NCBI RefSeq assembly: GCF_000259075.1
Contig: NZ_AJKI01000008.1
Coordinates: 54,414-118,413, forward strand
Length of the DNA: 64,000 nt
DNA from: Marinilabilia salmonicolor JCM 21150
GTDB taxonomy: Bacteria; Bacteroidota; Bacteroidia; Bacteroidales; Marinilabiliaceae
Direction of reading: 5' to 3'
This document shows positions 9,801 to 18,354 of this stretch, in pieces. Position numbers and translations under genes: made by a program. Each line of letters opens with the position of its first letter. The first letter of the stretch is position 1. The notes below the pieces were generated by a model that saw only the letters and a program-made list of their open reading frames with translations, had not been told where the DNA came from and made no database searches.

Positions 9801-10096
9801 GGGAGAAGCTTGGTCTGTCCATGGATGAACTGGCCTTTTATGATGCAGTGGCCAGTAACGAGAGTGCCAAAGACCTGCTGGGTGATGATGTTCTTCTGAA
9901 ATTGGCCCGTGTGCTGGTGGAGCGCGTAAAAGCGAATGCCTCCATTGACTGGACAGTAAAAGAATCGGTCAGGAAAAAGTTAAAGGTCGTCGTCAAACGC
10001 ACCCTTCGCCAATACGGCTACCCACCGGATATGCAAAAACTGGCTACGGAAACGGTGTTGCAACAGGCGGAGACGTTGGCGGAGTTTTGGAATTGA
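6890..10096 (+). CDS. hsdR: Type I restriction enzyme, endonuclease/translocase subunit
   Basis: HsdR (1068 aa) is the ATP-driven DNA translocase and nuclease of the type I complex. The N-terminal PD-(D/E)xK nuclease is seen at about residues 120-165 (RPDLILFVNG..VLFELKNA). The SF2 helicase core follows, with Walker A (QGSGKSLSMVF) near 309, the DEAH box (VVVADEAHRTQYG) near 411 and the TGTPIE motif near 465. Further helicase motifs include MWLTGFDAPSLHTLY and QAIARVNRVYKDKPGG. The helical C-terminus that binds the methylase is present. Length and motifs indicate an intact enzyme. Confidence 0.95.
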   Translation: MTKLTENDIELWAIEELQSLGWEYLHGAIIAPDGDHPERSSFGDVVLRGRLQSAIDRNNPEIPLEARQEALKNIERIAFPDLMVNNQAFHEILTEGFPVTYRKDGVERGNRVQLVNFENPEQNDFLVVNQFTIIENNTNKRPDLILFVNGLPLVLFELKNAIDEHATLESAYHQIQTYKGAIPSLFSYNAFCILSDGADARAGSLSAGFTRYMAWKTSDGLEEASTLTSQLEVLIKGLLNPGTLLDFIRHFIVFEKSGTQDPITKQLAYSTQKKIAAYHQYYAVNKAIESVKEASSNSGDRKGGVVWHTQGSGKSLSMVFFSGKLVLQLNNPTIVVITDRNDLDDQLFDTFAASKQLLRQVPVQAESREHLKELLKVASGGIVFATIQKFQPEDGTNVYEQLSDRTNIVVVADEAHRTQYGFKPKAVDVKDDGGNVVGQRLVYGFAKYMRDALPNATYLGFTGTPIESTDVNTPAVFGHYVDIYDIARAVDDGATVPIYYESRLVKINLSEEGQQLIEELDAELGDGETIQESSKMKWTKVEAIIGSQARLQKVAEDIVFHYEERTNSGIEGKAMVVAMSRRIAVDLYNEIIKIRPHWHSDKLDKGAIKVVMTAASSDGPELMKHHTTKEQRRSLADRMKDTADPLRMVIVRDMWLTGFDAPSLHTLYIDKPMKGHNLMQAIARVNRVYKDKPGGLVVDYFGIASDLKKALSFYSESGGKGDPAEAQEKAVGLMLEKLEVVSQMFSEKPAENTQYAMAADDRELYGKSFAYENYFDASVRQKLEIILAAVEHILSLEDGKDRFVREVTALSKAFAIALPHEEAMDAKDEIAFFQAVKARLMKFEPTTGGKSNYEIETAIKQVIDQAIVSEQVVDIFDAAGIKKPELSVLDDEFLEEMRDMKHKNLALEVLKKLLNDEIKLRARHNVVQSRSLMEMLESSIKRYQNNLISAAEIIQEMIDLAKEIKEADKRGEKLGLSMDELAFYDAVASNESAKDLLGDDVLLKLARVLVERVKANASIDWTVKESVRKKLKVVVKRTLRQYGYPPDMQKLATETVLQQAETLAEFWN

Positions 10097-10099
10097 AAT

Positions 10100-10627
10100 A
10101 TGACAACTATGGCAAAAAGATTTAAAGCAAGACCTTATAAAACCGTAAATGGGCATTTGTATATTCTTTCGAACATGCCAATTTTGAAACCGTCAAAGGT
10201 TGATAAAATAATGATTGTGCCGGATGCAGTGATGGATGCATTAAACGAAAACTCCTATAAATACATATATGATGATGCTTTTATTGAGTTATTTAAAGAC
10301 ATGCCGACATTTAAGGACGTGAAACAAGTCATTGAAAAGCTTGAAAAAGGAGTATTAGAAGAGCAATCATCTGTAGAAATAGACAATTGGACCAAGTACC
10401 CGCTAGGAACATCAGGGACTAAAATAAGATCCTATTTGTATGATTTTTTACCAGCTGATTATTCTGTGATTTTTAAAAATGATAGTTCTATAGTAGTTAA
10501 AGATCTTGTTTTGCAAAGAAGCAAATCTCCAAAAGGATATACATCATTTGTAAAAACTGATGGAGAAGAGTGTTTTAAATTTCCCAATGCCAGTATTAAA
10601 AGTATTGAAAGATTTTCAAAAAAATAA
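10100..10627 (+). CDS. Hypothetical protein downstream of hsdR (175 aa)
   Basis: No family is recognised. The protein is soluble and mixed alpha/beta with no signal peptide or membrane segment; the start could be ATG at 10100 or at 10109. The mid-part (KDMPTFKDVKQVIEKLEKGVLEEQSS) looks helical. The gene begins 3 nt after the hsdR stop and ends 12 nt before the MORN-DnaQ gene, so it is almost certainly in one transcript with both. Confidence 0.6.
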   Translation: MTTMAKRFKARPYKTVNGHLYILSNMPILKPSKVDKIMIVPDAVMDALNENSYKYIYDDAFIELFKDMPTFKDVKQVIEKLEKGVLEEQSSVEIDNWTKYPLGTSGTKIRSYLYDFLPADYSVIFKNDSSIVVKDLVLQRSKSPKGYTSFVKTDGEECFKFPNASIKSIERFSKK

Positions 10628-10639
10628 TAAGTCTTTTAT

Positions 10640-13060
10640 ATGATTGATAATAACCGTATTCCCATTGAGGAAAGTTATCCAGGAGAGTTTGAAGATGTTT
10701 CGTTTGATGGCTATGGAGCTAAATGTCTTTCTGAAGGTGAAAAATATGTAGGTGAATTTAGAAATGGGGTATATAACGGGAGAGGCATTTATACATGGCC
10801 TGAAGGGAAAAAATACGAAGGGGAATTCAAAGATGGTCAACCCAATGGTTTTGGGACTGTAATTTATTCTGATGGTAGAAAGTATGTAGGAGAGCTTAGA
10901 GATGGTCAACGATATGGTAAAGGAACTTTATCCTTTCCAGATGGAAGTTGTTATGACGGGGAATTTAAGAAAAGTAAATTTCATGGTATTGGGATTTTGA
11001 AGCTTCCAGATGTTAGTTATTATGAGGGGGGCTTTAAAAAAGGTTTATGTCATGGTATTGGGATTTTAAAGCTACAAGATGGAAGCCGCTATGAGGGGGA
11101 ATTTAAAGATGGTGATTACAATGGAAAAGGAACATTCATCTATGCGGATGGAGCAAAATATGAAGGCGAGTTTCGAGATGGTAAATGCAATGGTTTAGGA
11201 ACTGTAACATTCCCAAATGGAAGATATTATAAAGGTGAGTTTAAGGATAACAATTTTAACGGAAGTGGAATTTATATCTGGCCGGATGGTCAAAAGTATA
11301 TAGGAGAATTTAAAAATAATTTATTCAATGGTTCTGGTACTTTAACACATCTAGATGGTCGATACTATGTTGGTGAATTTGAGAACGGGAAGTATCATGG
11401 TAAAGGATATTTTATTCATCCTGACGGACTCAATTACTTAGGAGAATTTAGGGAAGGAAAAATAACTGGGTTGGGGCGTGGAACATTGATTCTGGAGGAT
11501 GGAAGATCTTATGAGGGAGAATTTAAAGAAGGTAGGATCAACGGAACTGGAGTAATGTCCCACCCAAATGGAGATAGATTCGAAGGAGAATTTAAAAATA
11601 ATAAATATCATGGGAAAGGTGCTTTTTTTTCGTTTGACGGAGAAAAGTATGTGGGACAATTTGAAAGCGGTGAATATAGTGGGGTTGGAACATTGTTTTT
11701 GCCAAGCCGCGAAACAAAAGTGGGTAATACAAACTATTGGTCATTAGCCGAAAATTATGAAGGTGAGTTTAAGAATGGAGGATATCATGGTAAAGGCACA
11801 TTAGCTAGATCCAACGGAGAGTTTTACGAAGGGGAATTTTTGGATAATGAATACGAAGGAACTGGTGTTTTAAAATACCCAGATGGTAGGTGTTATGAGG
11901 GAGAATTCCAAAATTATGAATTTTGTGGTAGTGGAACATTAACTTATCCGGATGGGAAAAAGTACATAGGCGAATTCGAAGACGGTGAGTTCAATGGAAA
12001 CGGTACCCTAACTTATCGGGATGGAAGTTATTATGAAGGAGAATTTAAAGACGGTCAGCTTACGGGGCAAGGAATGTTATACCATCCCAATAGGGGAAAA
12101 TATGTAGGCGAGTTTAAGGCCGGTAAACTTGATGGAGTCGGAACACTTATGTATCTTGATGGTAGTCTTTACGAAGGCGAGTTTAAAAATGGAGAACCCC
12201 ATGGCAAAGGGATATTGAACTTTTCAGAAGGGGGATATTACGACGGAGAATTTGTGGACGGAGAATTTGGGGGGAAAGGGTTTGTAGATTATTCTGATGG
12301 GAGTAGTTATGAGGGAGAATTCATGCGTGGTGTGTTTGATGGTATTGGAACTTTTACTGATTTATATGGTAATATTCAGGAAGGGGTCTGGCAGCTTGGG
12401 CAATACTGTGGGAGAATTCAAAATTCTGTTTTGGAGGATGAAAGTGAGGTGGACCATGATGAAACAAACGAAACATCCCACACTAATATTTCTTACTTAT
12501 TTTTTGATACTGAAACTTCGGGCTTACCAAAAGATTATGATGCCCTAGTTACTGACTTAAATAATTGGCCTCGATTGGTACAACTCGCATATGTTGCATT
12601 TGATAGAAATGGCAATCGGATCGCTGCTGAAAATTATATTATTAAACCGGAAGGATTTGTGATTCCTGATGAAGCAGCACGAGTACATGGCATTACGACA
12701 GCCATTGCAAAAAGAGATGGGCTGCTACTTGAGGATGTATTAGAAAATTTCAGCTCTCTTATTGAAGAAGCAGATTCCCTCGTTGCCCATAACATAGCGT
12801 TTGATGAGAAAATAATTGGTGCAGAATTTATTCGCAATGGAATGGAAAATAGTATTCCTCTCAAAAGCAAAATTTGTACAATGATGTCAACGAAAGAGTA
12901 TTGTGCTATAAATGGTCCCTATGGATACAAATGGCCTTCCTTGTCGGAATTATATTACAAATTATTTGGAACTTATTTTGATGAAGCCCACAATGCGGCA
13001 GCGGATATAGAAGCGACTGCAGAATGTTTTTGGGAATTGAGGAGTAGAAAACTCATTTAG
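10640..13060 (+). CDS. MORN-repeat protein fused to a DnaQ-like 3'-5' exonuclease
   Basis: This 806-residue protein has two parts. Residues about 34-600 form roughly 23 consecutive 23-residue MORN repeats (YxGEFxxGxxxGxGxxxxxDG), with one longer spacer near 355-375. Residues about 620-806 form a DEDDh exonuclease: FDTETSG (Asp, Glu), VAHNIAFDEK (Asp) and HNAAADIEAT (His, Asp), so all five catalytic-type residues are present. DnaQ-family enzymes remove nucleotides from 3' ends of DNA or RNA; MORN repeats form extended beta-hairpin ladders that bind proteins or membranes. No signal peptide is visible. The gene follows hsdR and the 175-aa gene on the same strand with 12-nt spacing. The fusion is unusual; an accessory effector role in defence is an inference from location. 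Confidence 0.85.
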   Translation: MIDNNRIPIEESYPGEFEDVSFDGYGAKCLSEGEKYVGEFRNGVYNGRGIYTWPEGKKYEGEFKDGQPNGFGTVIYSDGRKYVGELRDGQRYGKGTLSFPDGSCYDGEFKKSKFHGIGILKLPDVSYYEGGFKKGLCHGIGILKLQDGSRYEGEFKDGDYNGKGTFIYADGAKYEGEFRDGKCNGLGTVTFPNGRYYKGEFKDNNFNGSGIYIWPDGQKYIGEFKNNLFNGSGTLTHLDGRYYVGEFENGKYHGKGYFIHPDGLNYLGEFREGKITGLGRGTLILEDGRSYEGEFKEGRINGTGVMSHPNGDRFEGEFKNNKYHGKGAFFSFDGEKYVGQFESGEYSGVGTLFLPSRETKVGNTNYWSLAENYEGEFKNGGYHGKGTLARSNGEFYEGEFLDNEYEGTGVLKYPDGRCYEGEFQNYEFCGSGTLTYPDGKKYIGEFEDGEFNGNGTLTYRDGSYYEGEFKDGQLTGQGMLYHPNRGKYVGEFKAGKLDGVGTLMYLDGSLYEGEFKNGEPHGKGILNFSEGGYYDGEFVDGEFGGKGFVDYSDGSSYEGEFMRGVFDGIGTFTDLYGNIQEGVWQLGQYCGRIQNSVLEDESEVDHDETNETSHTNISYLFFDTETSGLPKDYDALVTDLNNWPRLVQLAYVAFDRNGNRIAAENYIIKPEGFVIPDEAARVHGITTAIAKRDGLLLEDVLENFSSLIEEADSLVAHNIAFDEKIIGAEFIRNGMENSIPLKSKICTMMSTKEYCAINGPYGYKWPSLSELYYKLFGTYFDEAHNAAADIEATAECFWELRSRKLI

Positions 13061-13065
13061 CTTCT

Positions 13066-14049
13066 TCAAAATTCCTTTTTTTGTATTTTATCCAGATATT
13101 CTTTTATATCAAACCTTTTCAAAATAAGCCCCTTCGGTGCCCCTTTAATACTCCTGGGATGTCCCTGTTGGGTAAATTCGCCTAGGCGAAGCCAAACAAT
13201 ATCATCTCTTTGGTTCAGTTCAGTGTAAATTTGAAACAATGAATAGCGGCTGTTGAAATCTTTGATGATGCCATCGCCCCAAGTGGCAAGAATATTTACA
13301 CACCCCCTTTCAAGGTCTTTTTCCGGAATAAGAGATTGTATTATTTCAGCATTTTCAAAAAATGGTTGTCGGCTGGGCTCCTGGCCTCTCTCATAGGGAA
13401 AGTCAATTTGTTGACGGGTAAGATTGAATAGTATGAAACTGTCATAACCATAAAACTTACTCAGGGAAACAATACGACTAATCGTATTTTTTTCAGCAGC
13501 AGTTCCCGGAATATCTGCATTAAAGCCAATGACAAAAAGCGTATGGTCTCCCTTTATACCGGTGGCGTAGTTGCAATCGTTATGTGCAGTCGGAATGGTG
13601 AAAAGTTTATCGTAGCTAAATGTGGTTAACGGATTGATTCCAGGTATAATTTTATTGCCCTTTTCTATGGCATCCCGGAATCGTTTTTTTAATAATGGAA
13701 TATTGCTTTCTTGCCAAATATTTAGGTCAACACACCCTCCTGACATGCCAAACTGGCCGTAACGATCTATGCATTGATGACCATCTTCCATCCAGTTCTC
13801 GTTTTTTCTTCCTCTCTCTCTTTCTGGTAGAGCTTTCCCGGTTAGTTGATGGAATAACTGATACAACATCTTCTCAAATTGGTCTGCACTTTCCGGCACC
13901 GGGAGATAACTTACGGCAATAGACATATCCCGCCAAAGGAAAGGGTCTCCTCGAAGGCCGGTTTTTACTTCGTGGTTTATATGGAAGAGATCTGAGAGTG
14001 TTGTCATTGATAGTATTTCAGATATGGATAAATGTTTTATATTGGCCAA
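13066..14049 (-). CDS. DUF1643 domain protein
   Basis: The C-terminal half (residues about 165-327) matches DUF1643: HTLFVIGFNAD, then NTISRIVSLSKFYGYDSFILFNL, ILATWGDGI and a late GHPR motif. The N-terminal 160 residues form a separate, unrecognised region with LRGDPFLWRDM. DUF1643 proteins are small proteins of unknown activity, common in defence-rich regions. The start overlaps the end of the Mrr-like gene by 13 nt, so the two were one operon before the IS insertion. With the upstream gene now split, this gene may have lost its promoter. Confidence 0.8.
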   Translation of the reverse strand: MANIKHLSISEILSMTTLSDLFHINHEVKTGLRGDPFLWRDMSIAVSYLPVPESADQFEKMLYQLFHQLTGKALPERERGRKNENWMEDGHQCIDRYGQFGMSGGCVDLNIWQESNIPLLKKRFRDAIEKGNKIIPGINPLTTFSYDKLFTIPTAHNDCNYATGIKGDHTLFVIGFNADIPGTAAEKNTISRIVSLSKFYGYDSFILFNLTRQQIDFPYERGQEPSRQPFFENAEIIQSLIPEKDLERGCVNILATWGDGIIKDFNSRYSLFQIYTELNQRDDIVWLRLGEFTQQGHPRSIKGAPKGLILKRFDIKEYLDKIQKKEF

Positions 14050-14625
14050 TATATCTTTTTAAGTGGCACCAATGTTTTTGATTCATTATCGAAGTGATCG
14101 TAATACTGAATAATCAACTCAACAAGCATATCTGAATCCACCAGCGTCAAGGGCACATTTGACCTTTCTGCTTCATATTTTGCATCTTTTGAGAACCCAC
14201 CAGTTGAGACATATAAACCTTTATCGCTAGCTCGCAATCCACCCAGGAAACTGCGGATCTCTTGTGATCCCATTGATCCTTGTCTGTGTTTTACTTCAAC
14301 CAATATTTTTGGATTTTCTAATCCTAATCCGTCCGGAGAAGCAATAATATCTTTACCTCTGTCTGCACCTTTAGGACTTATTCTGGTTTTATATCCCATT
14401 GCTCTTAAAATGCCTGCCACAAGTTCCTGCATTTCTTCCCAATTAAGAGCTACAACCTTGTCTTTGATAAACTCGTGTGATTTAGCTATGAAATCATCTT
14501 TTATTACTTCCTGAGATTCTTCTTCTATTTCATCGGTTTCTTGTTTTACAGGTTTCCCTTCAAGTAATGAAAATAATTCTTCTCTTGTCTTTGGAGGGAT
14601 ATCAAAAATTGTCAAAGTGGCGCCC
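14037..14625 (-). pseudogene. Mrr-type restriction endonuclease, C-terminal part (split by IS21)
   Basis: This fragment carries the Mrr catalytic domain: NWEEMQELVAGILRAMGYKTRIS, then GADRGKDIIAS (Asp), KILVEVKHR (ExK) and QEIRSFLGGL. Mrr enzymes cut modified or foreign DNA. The first residues of the longest frame here (MGGQHHRNIQ) are read from the IS end, not from the gene. Joining 20820-21228 to this piece, with the 5-bp duplication CGCCC counted once, gives a continuous 330-codon frame across the junction (…KNTLG then ATLTIF…). The gene is therefore broken by the insertion rather than decayed. Confidence 0.9.
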
Positions 14626-14713
14626 TGGATATTCCGGTGATGCTGACCCCCCATTCCGGTGATATTGACCCCCTGCTCAGTAATGGTTCAAAGAACGAGA
14701 TGGACTGACAATA

Positions 14714-15433
14714 TTACCGTTTTTTTCTTAAACTTTCACCTCTCAATTCGACTCTATGAGAAGTGTGGACAATTCTATCTAAAACAGCATCCGCAACCGT
14801 CTCTTCTCCAATGATATCGTACCAATTCTCAACGGGTAGTTGACTGGCTATAATTGTTGAAGCTTTTCCATGACGATCTTCAATTATTTCCAGAAAATCC
14901 ATTCGTTGTTGCTGCTCTAAATGAGCCAGGCCAAAATCATCAAGTATCAGAAGATTAGTTTTTGCCAACTTTTCGAAAAAGTTGATTATGGTTCCTTCGA
15001 CCCTGGATAATTTTGTTTTCAGAAAGAGTTTTTGGGCATTAAAATATGCTACTTTATATCCATGAACACAAGCCTGATGCCCCAGTGCTGAAGCTAAATA
15101 ACTTTTTCCACAACCCGATGCTCCCGTTATGAGTATTGATTCTCCTTTCGTGAGAAAATCGCCGGTAGCAAGATTAGATATAAGTCCATTGTCAAGCCCT
15201 CTGGAGGCATCAATGTATAGTTCTTCAATAGAGGCCTGATATCGAAAACGTGCCGATTTACGAAGCCGTTCAAATCGTTTATTCTCACGATCCTGCTGTT
15301 CTGCTTGTAGCAAAACTTCAAGTCCTTCATTTAAGGTAAGTTCATGCTGTCTTCTGGTTTCCACCAAGGCTTTCCAGCTGCGCTCCATTCCGTGTAAACG
15401 CAAACTGGTCATTCGTTGTTCAAGTTGTTTCAT
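14714..15433 (-). CDS. istB: IS21 helper ATPase IstB
   Basis: IstB (239 aa) is the AAA+ ATPase that works with the IstA transposase to choose and remodel target DNA. Walker A (GASGCGKSYLASALG) lies near residues 103-117 and Walker B (LLILDDFGLA) near 164-173, followed by the arginine-bearing DRHGKASTIIASQ segment. The IstB-specific N-terminal helix (MKQLEQRMTSLRLHGMERSW) is intact. Its start overlaps the 3' end of istA by 14 nt, as usual for this family. Confidence 0.93.
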   Translation of the reverse strand: MKQLEQRMTSLRLHGMERSWKALVETRRQHELTLNEGLEVLLQAEQQDRENKRFERLRKSARFRYQASIEELYIDASRGLDNGLISNLATGDFLTKGESILITGASGCGKSYLASALGHQACVHGYKVAYFNAQKLFLKTKLSRVEGTIINFFEKLAKTNLLILDDFGLAHLEQQQRMDFLEIIEDRHGKASTIIASQLPVENWYDIIGEETVADAVLDRIVHTSHRVELRGESLRKKR

Positions 15434-16238
15434 TGTTATTAAAATTTAATGTTGATTGTTTGTAATAATCTTTCCCACGGATATTTTCATGTTCCGGCAA
15501 AGCTTCTTTCTTAAAGCTTTCAGGGATTTCCGTCATCTTGTTTTTAATGATATTATCGATAAATCTATAAGTATATTGCTCAACTTTCATTGCCATGGAA
15601 CAGGCTTTTTTAAATGTCGCTTCAGGTGTCTTTCTTCGTAAACTCAATATTCCCTGACAAGAACGATATACCTGCTCGGGGTGCCTTTTCTGTGCAAACA
15701 TCAAAGAGAAGAGTTCATGCAACTCTGGACTAATCTTCAATGCCTTTTGCAGATAATATTCAGGACTACGATCCAGGTAATGTTTGTGCGTGGAACACAA
15801 ATGATCGGGGGTGCTTGAGTAGCCTGGATGATATACCCTGGGATGAACTGCAACAAGTTTTCCTTTGATATAAAAATAGACCATAGAACGTGTGTAGATG
15901 ACTTTAACTTTTGAGCCAATATACTGATATGGAACGCTATAATGACGTTTATCCTGCTGAAGAAGGACATGGTTGTGCTTGCCAACTGTCAATTCTCGGT
16001 AATGTTTAATCTCAAAAGGCTCATCCGGTAAGGGTCTTAATAAAGGCTTCTCGGTGGATAAGAACTGTTCCTCACGGCAATACTTCTTTTGCTGCATTCG
16101 TGTTTGATTATGATCCCGGGTCTTTTCACAGATGGCTGCATTCAAGGAGTGAATGTCAAAGAATTGAACTTTTCGCAAGCGTGCAAAGACGCGTGTGTAA
16201 ATCATTTTTACCTGGTTTTCCACGAGTGCTTTGTCTTT
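15420..16238 (-). pseudogene. istA: IS21 transposase IstA, C-terminal part
   Basis: This fragment encodes the end of the integrase core and the C-terminal DNA-binding part of IstA (KDKALVENQVKMIYTRVFARLRKVQFF, then VLLQQDKRHYSVPYQYIG). It is separated from its N-terminal half at 19753-20514 by the RIT element. Deleting 16239-19752 restores the frame exactly (…VCSP then KDKAL…), a junction typical of IstA. The last catalytic Glu region is close to the break, so transposase activity is lost unless the RIT element leaves. Confidence 0.9.
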
Positions 16239-16239
16239 G

Positions 16240-16347
16240 TTATGGAAATATTTCCATAAACAAGATTATAGAAACAAAAACATTATGCAAACTATTCAAA
16301 ACAAACAGTTGTTTCCTATACTATTAGGTCATGAATAGTTTGCATAA
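16240..16347. repeat. Left end of the RIT element: palindrome and inverted repeats
   Basis: From the outside in: a perfect palindrome TTATGGAAATATTTCCATAA (16240-16259), the 26-bp terminal repeat (16261-16286), and a 15-bp inverted pair TTATGCAAACTATTC (16283-16297) / GAATAGTTTGCATAA (16333-16347) with a 35-bp loop. The TTATGCAAACT motif also occurs near the right end, suggesting a recombinase-binding site. The stem-loop could also terminate the recombinase transcript that ends at 16355. Confidence 0.75.
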
Positions 16348-16354
16348 TTTATAG

Positions 16355-17374
16355 CTATTTGCCAAGGTTTTCCAACCATTGTAACAGTCCTTTATTTTTT
16401 TGCCAGGATGGTATTTTCTTTGGAGTCGGCGATACACTTGTTTTTTCTATGGCCTCCCTTTTTTGCTTATTATCTATCCTTGCGTATATTTCAGTCGTTG
16501 TTACTGACCGATGCCCCAGAAAATCCCGTATACACACCAAATTAACTCCGTTTTGCTGAAGCATCATTGCTTTGGAGTGGCGAAGTGAGTGTGGGCTTAT
16601 CTTCGGAGGAATCAATGAGGGGTTAATCTTTCTGGCCATTGCGGCATATTTTTTCACAATCACGGTTATTCCCATGCGGGTTAGCATATCACCTCTACCA
16701 TTGTTAAAAAGAGGGTATAGGTTGGCATAATCATCCAATAGTTGATTTTCCTGCATGTAGGCTTTCAGTAATTTTGAGCTTTGTTCAGAGATCGGGACAA
16801 TCCGTGTTTTATTTCCTTTGCCGGTAATCCTCAAGGTTGTCGGTTTCCCTAAGTTTACCCTTGCCGGAACGAGGCTTGCGATTTCCTGCACCCTGGCCGC
16901 ACATTCATACATGAGGGATAACAGCGTCAGGTCGCGCCTGCCCTTTGGTCTGGATGTGTCAGGTTGTGCAAAGAGGAGTTTTACCCCGTCCGTTGTCAAG
17001 TAAACAACGGGAGGTCTGGAAGTCTTTTTGATTTTTATGGCCAGTATCCGTTGCCATTCGCTTAAATGGTCCGCCGATCTGTAAAGAAGAAATCTAAAAA
17101 AGGAATGTATTGCTGCCAGGCGGGCATTTCTTGTTTGCACGCTGCATTTTCTTTCTGTTTCGATCCAGCCGAGAAAAGCGATAACGCGCTCCTGCGTGAT
17201 ATCCTTAAAATCAATCCTGTCAGCGCCGACATTGTATGTGTCGCGCATAAAGATGAGAAAAAGCGTCATTGCGTCCCGGTAGGCGACAACTGTATTGGGA
17301 GAGCAACCCCGTTCCCCGTCGAGATACTTACCTAAAAAGTCTGTGAGATATTTTGCAAAATTGGTTGGTTTCAT
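16355..17374 (-). CDS. Tyrosine recombinase, third gene of the RIT trio
   Basis: This is a 339-residue site-specific recombinase. An N-terminal SAM-like core-binding domain (about residues 1-115) precedes the catalytic domain with ARVQEIASL (Arg), HSLRHSKAMML (His-x-x-Arg), LGHRS (His) and EIYARID (Tyr nucleophile). All catalytic residues appear to be present. Its start overlaps the stop of the preceding recombinase by 1 nt (TGATG), showing coupling. In RIT elements all three recombinases are thought to act together; which site each binds is not known. Confidence 0.92.
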   Translation of the reverse strand: MKPTNFAKYLTDFLGKYLDGERGCSPNTVVAYRDAMTLFLIFMRDTYNVGADRIDFKDITQERVIAFLGWIETERKCSVQTRNARLAAIHSFFRFLLYRSADHLSEWQRILAIKIKKTSRPPVVYLTTDGVKLLFAQPDTSRPKGRRDLTLLSLMYECAARVQEIASLVPARVNLGKPTTLRITGKGNKTRIVPISEQSSKLLKAYMQENQLLDDYANLYPLFNNGRGDMLTRMGITVIVKKYAAMARKINPSLIPPKISPHSLRHSKAMMLQQNGVNLVCIRDFLGHRSVTTTEIYARIDNKQKREAIEKTSVSPTPKKIPSWQKNKGLLQWLENLGK

Positions 17375-18354
17375 CAGTTCCGATATTTAAGTTTAGGATA
17401 GATATAAGAGCAAATGCCGTCTGTCTTGTTTAGCAAGTCCGGATACATTTCAGAAGTCATCCTCACGTACCCGTCTGTCGCGGCAAGAGACTGATGCCCC
17501 ACATACGTAGACAGTATGGGCAGTATGTAATAAAGGTCGTTCCCTTCTCTCGAAAGACGACTCATGGAGTTGACACAAAAACTGTGACGGAGATCTTGTA
17601 TCCTTGGCCCCACGATATCACCACGTTGCTTAATCCCTGCTTTTTTCAATATGGTCTTCCACCAGTAAGAAAAGGATTTTCCTACGCAGGCGCGGCCATT
17701 GAGTTTGACAAAGAAGTAATCGCTGTGACGGGGGAGCAATTCCCGATACTTGCGGTATTGTGCACAAACGTCAGCCAACGAACCGGATATCGGAACAATC
17801 CTGTCTTTCCCATTTTTGCACCCTTTCAGCACCAAGTAGTTTTGCTCCAGGTCCACATCGTTACAGTGAAGATTGAGCGCTTCGCCAATCCTGATTCCGG
17901 TTCCCGCAAGCATCCGTACCAGTACAGGGAGGATCATTAATGTGCTTCGGGCATGTTTGTCATACAATACCAGGGAATCACATGCCCGGTATATATCCCG
18001 AAGCTCCCGGTCAGAGTATATGTAGGGGATGAAAGTGTCGTCATGCTTCGAAGGCAGTTTTAGGGGAATGTATGTTTCGTAACCAATATTGAAGATGTAT
18101 ATGGAAAACTGCCGGAGAAAACAATTTCTGTGGCTCCACGTGTCGGTCGCCTCATTGGGTCGTCTTTGGCACCATTCGTCGGCCAACTCTTTTGTTATCG
18201 TGATGCTTGCAAGTCCTTTTCTGTTGGCAAAATCATCAAAGGCGAATAAGCTGTATCCGGTGGATATTGATTTAAAACCAAGATTCCTTCTCATACGGAG
18301 AAAGTCCCATATGAAAGGAGCGAGGATACCGTTCCGTTGTTTTAGATTACCCAT
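17374..18354 (-). CDS. Tyrosine recombinase, second gene of the RIT trio
   Basis: The start is placed at ATG 18354, which overlaps the end of the upstream gene by 8 nt and has a good AAAGGAGGGG sequence just upstream; a longer frame from 18432 would overlap by 86 nt. The 326-residue product has the catalytic-domain motifs GIRIGEALNLHCNDVD (Arg), QDLRHSFCVN (Arg after Leu; the first His position is Asp-Leu here), VGHQSLAATDGYVRM (His, Tyr). The N-terminal domain is of the core-binding type. The replaced first motif His is a minor variation seen in this kind of recombinase. Confidence 0.9.
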   Translation of the reverse strand: MGNLKQRNGILAPFIWDFLRMRRNLGFKSISTGYSLFAFDDFANRKGLASITITKELADEWCQRRPNEATDTWSHRNCFLRQFSIYIFNIGYETYIPLKLPSKHDDTFIPYIYSDRELRDIYRACDSLVLYDKHARSTLMILPVLVRMLAGTGIRIGEALNLHCNDVDLEQNYLVLKGCKNGKDRIVPISGSLADVCAQYRKYRELLPRHSDYFFVKLNGRACVGKSFSYWWKTILKKAGIKQRGDIVGPRIQDLRHSFCVNSMSRLSREGNDLYYILPILSTYVGHQSLAATDGYVRMTSEMYPDLLNKTDGICSYIYPKLKYRN

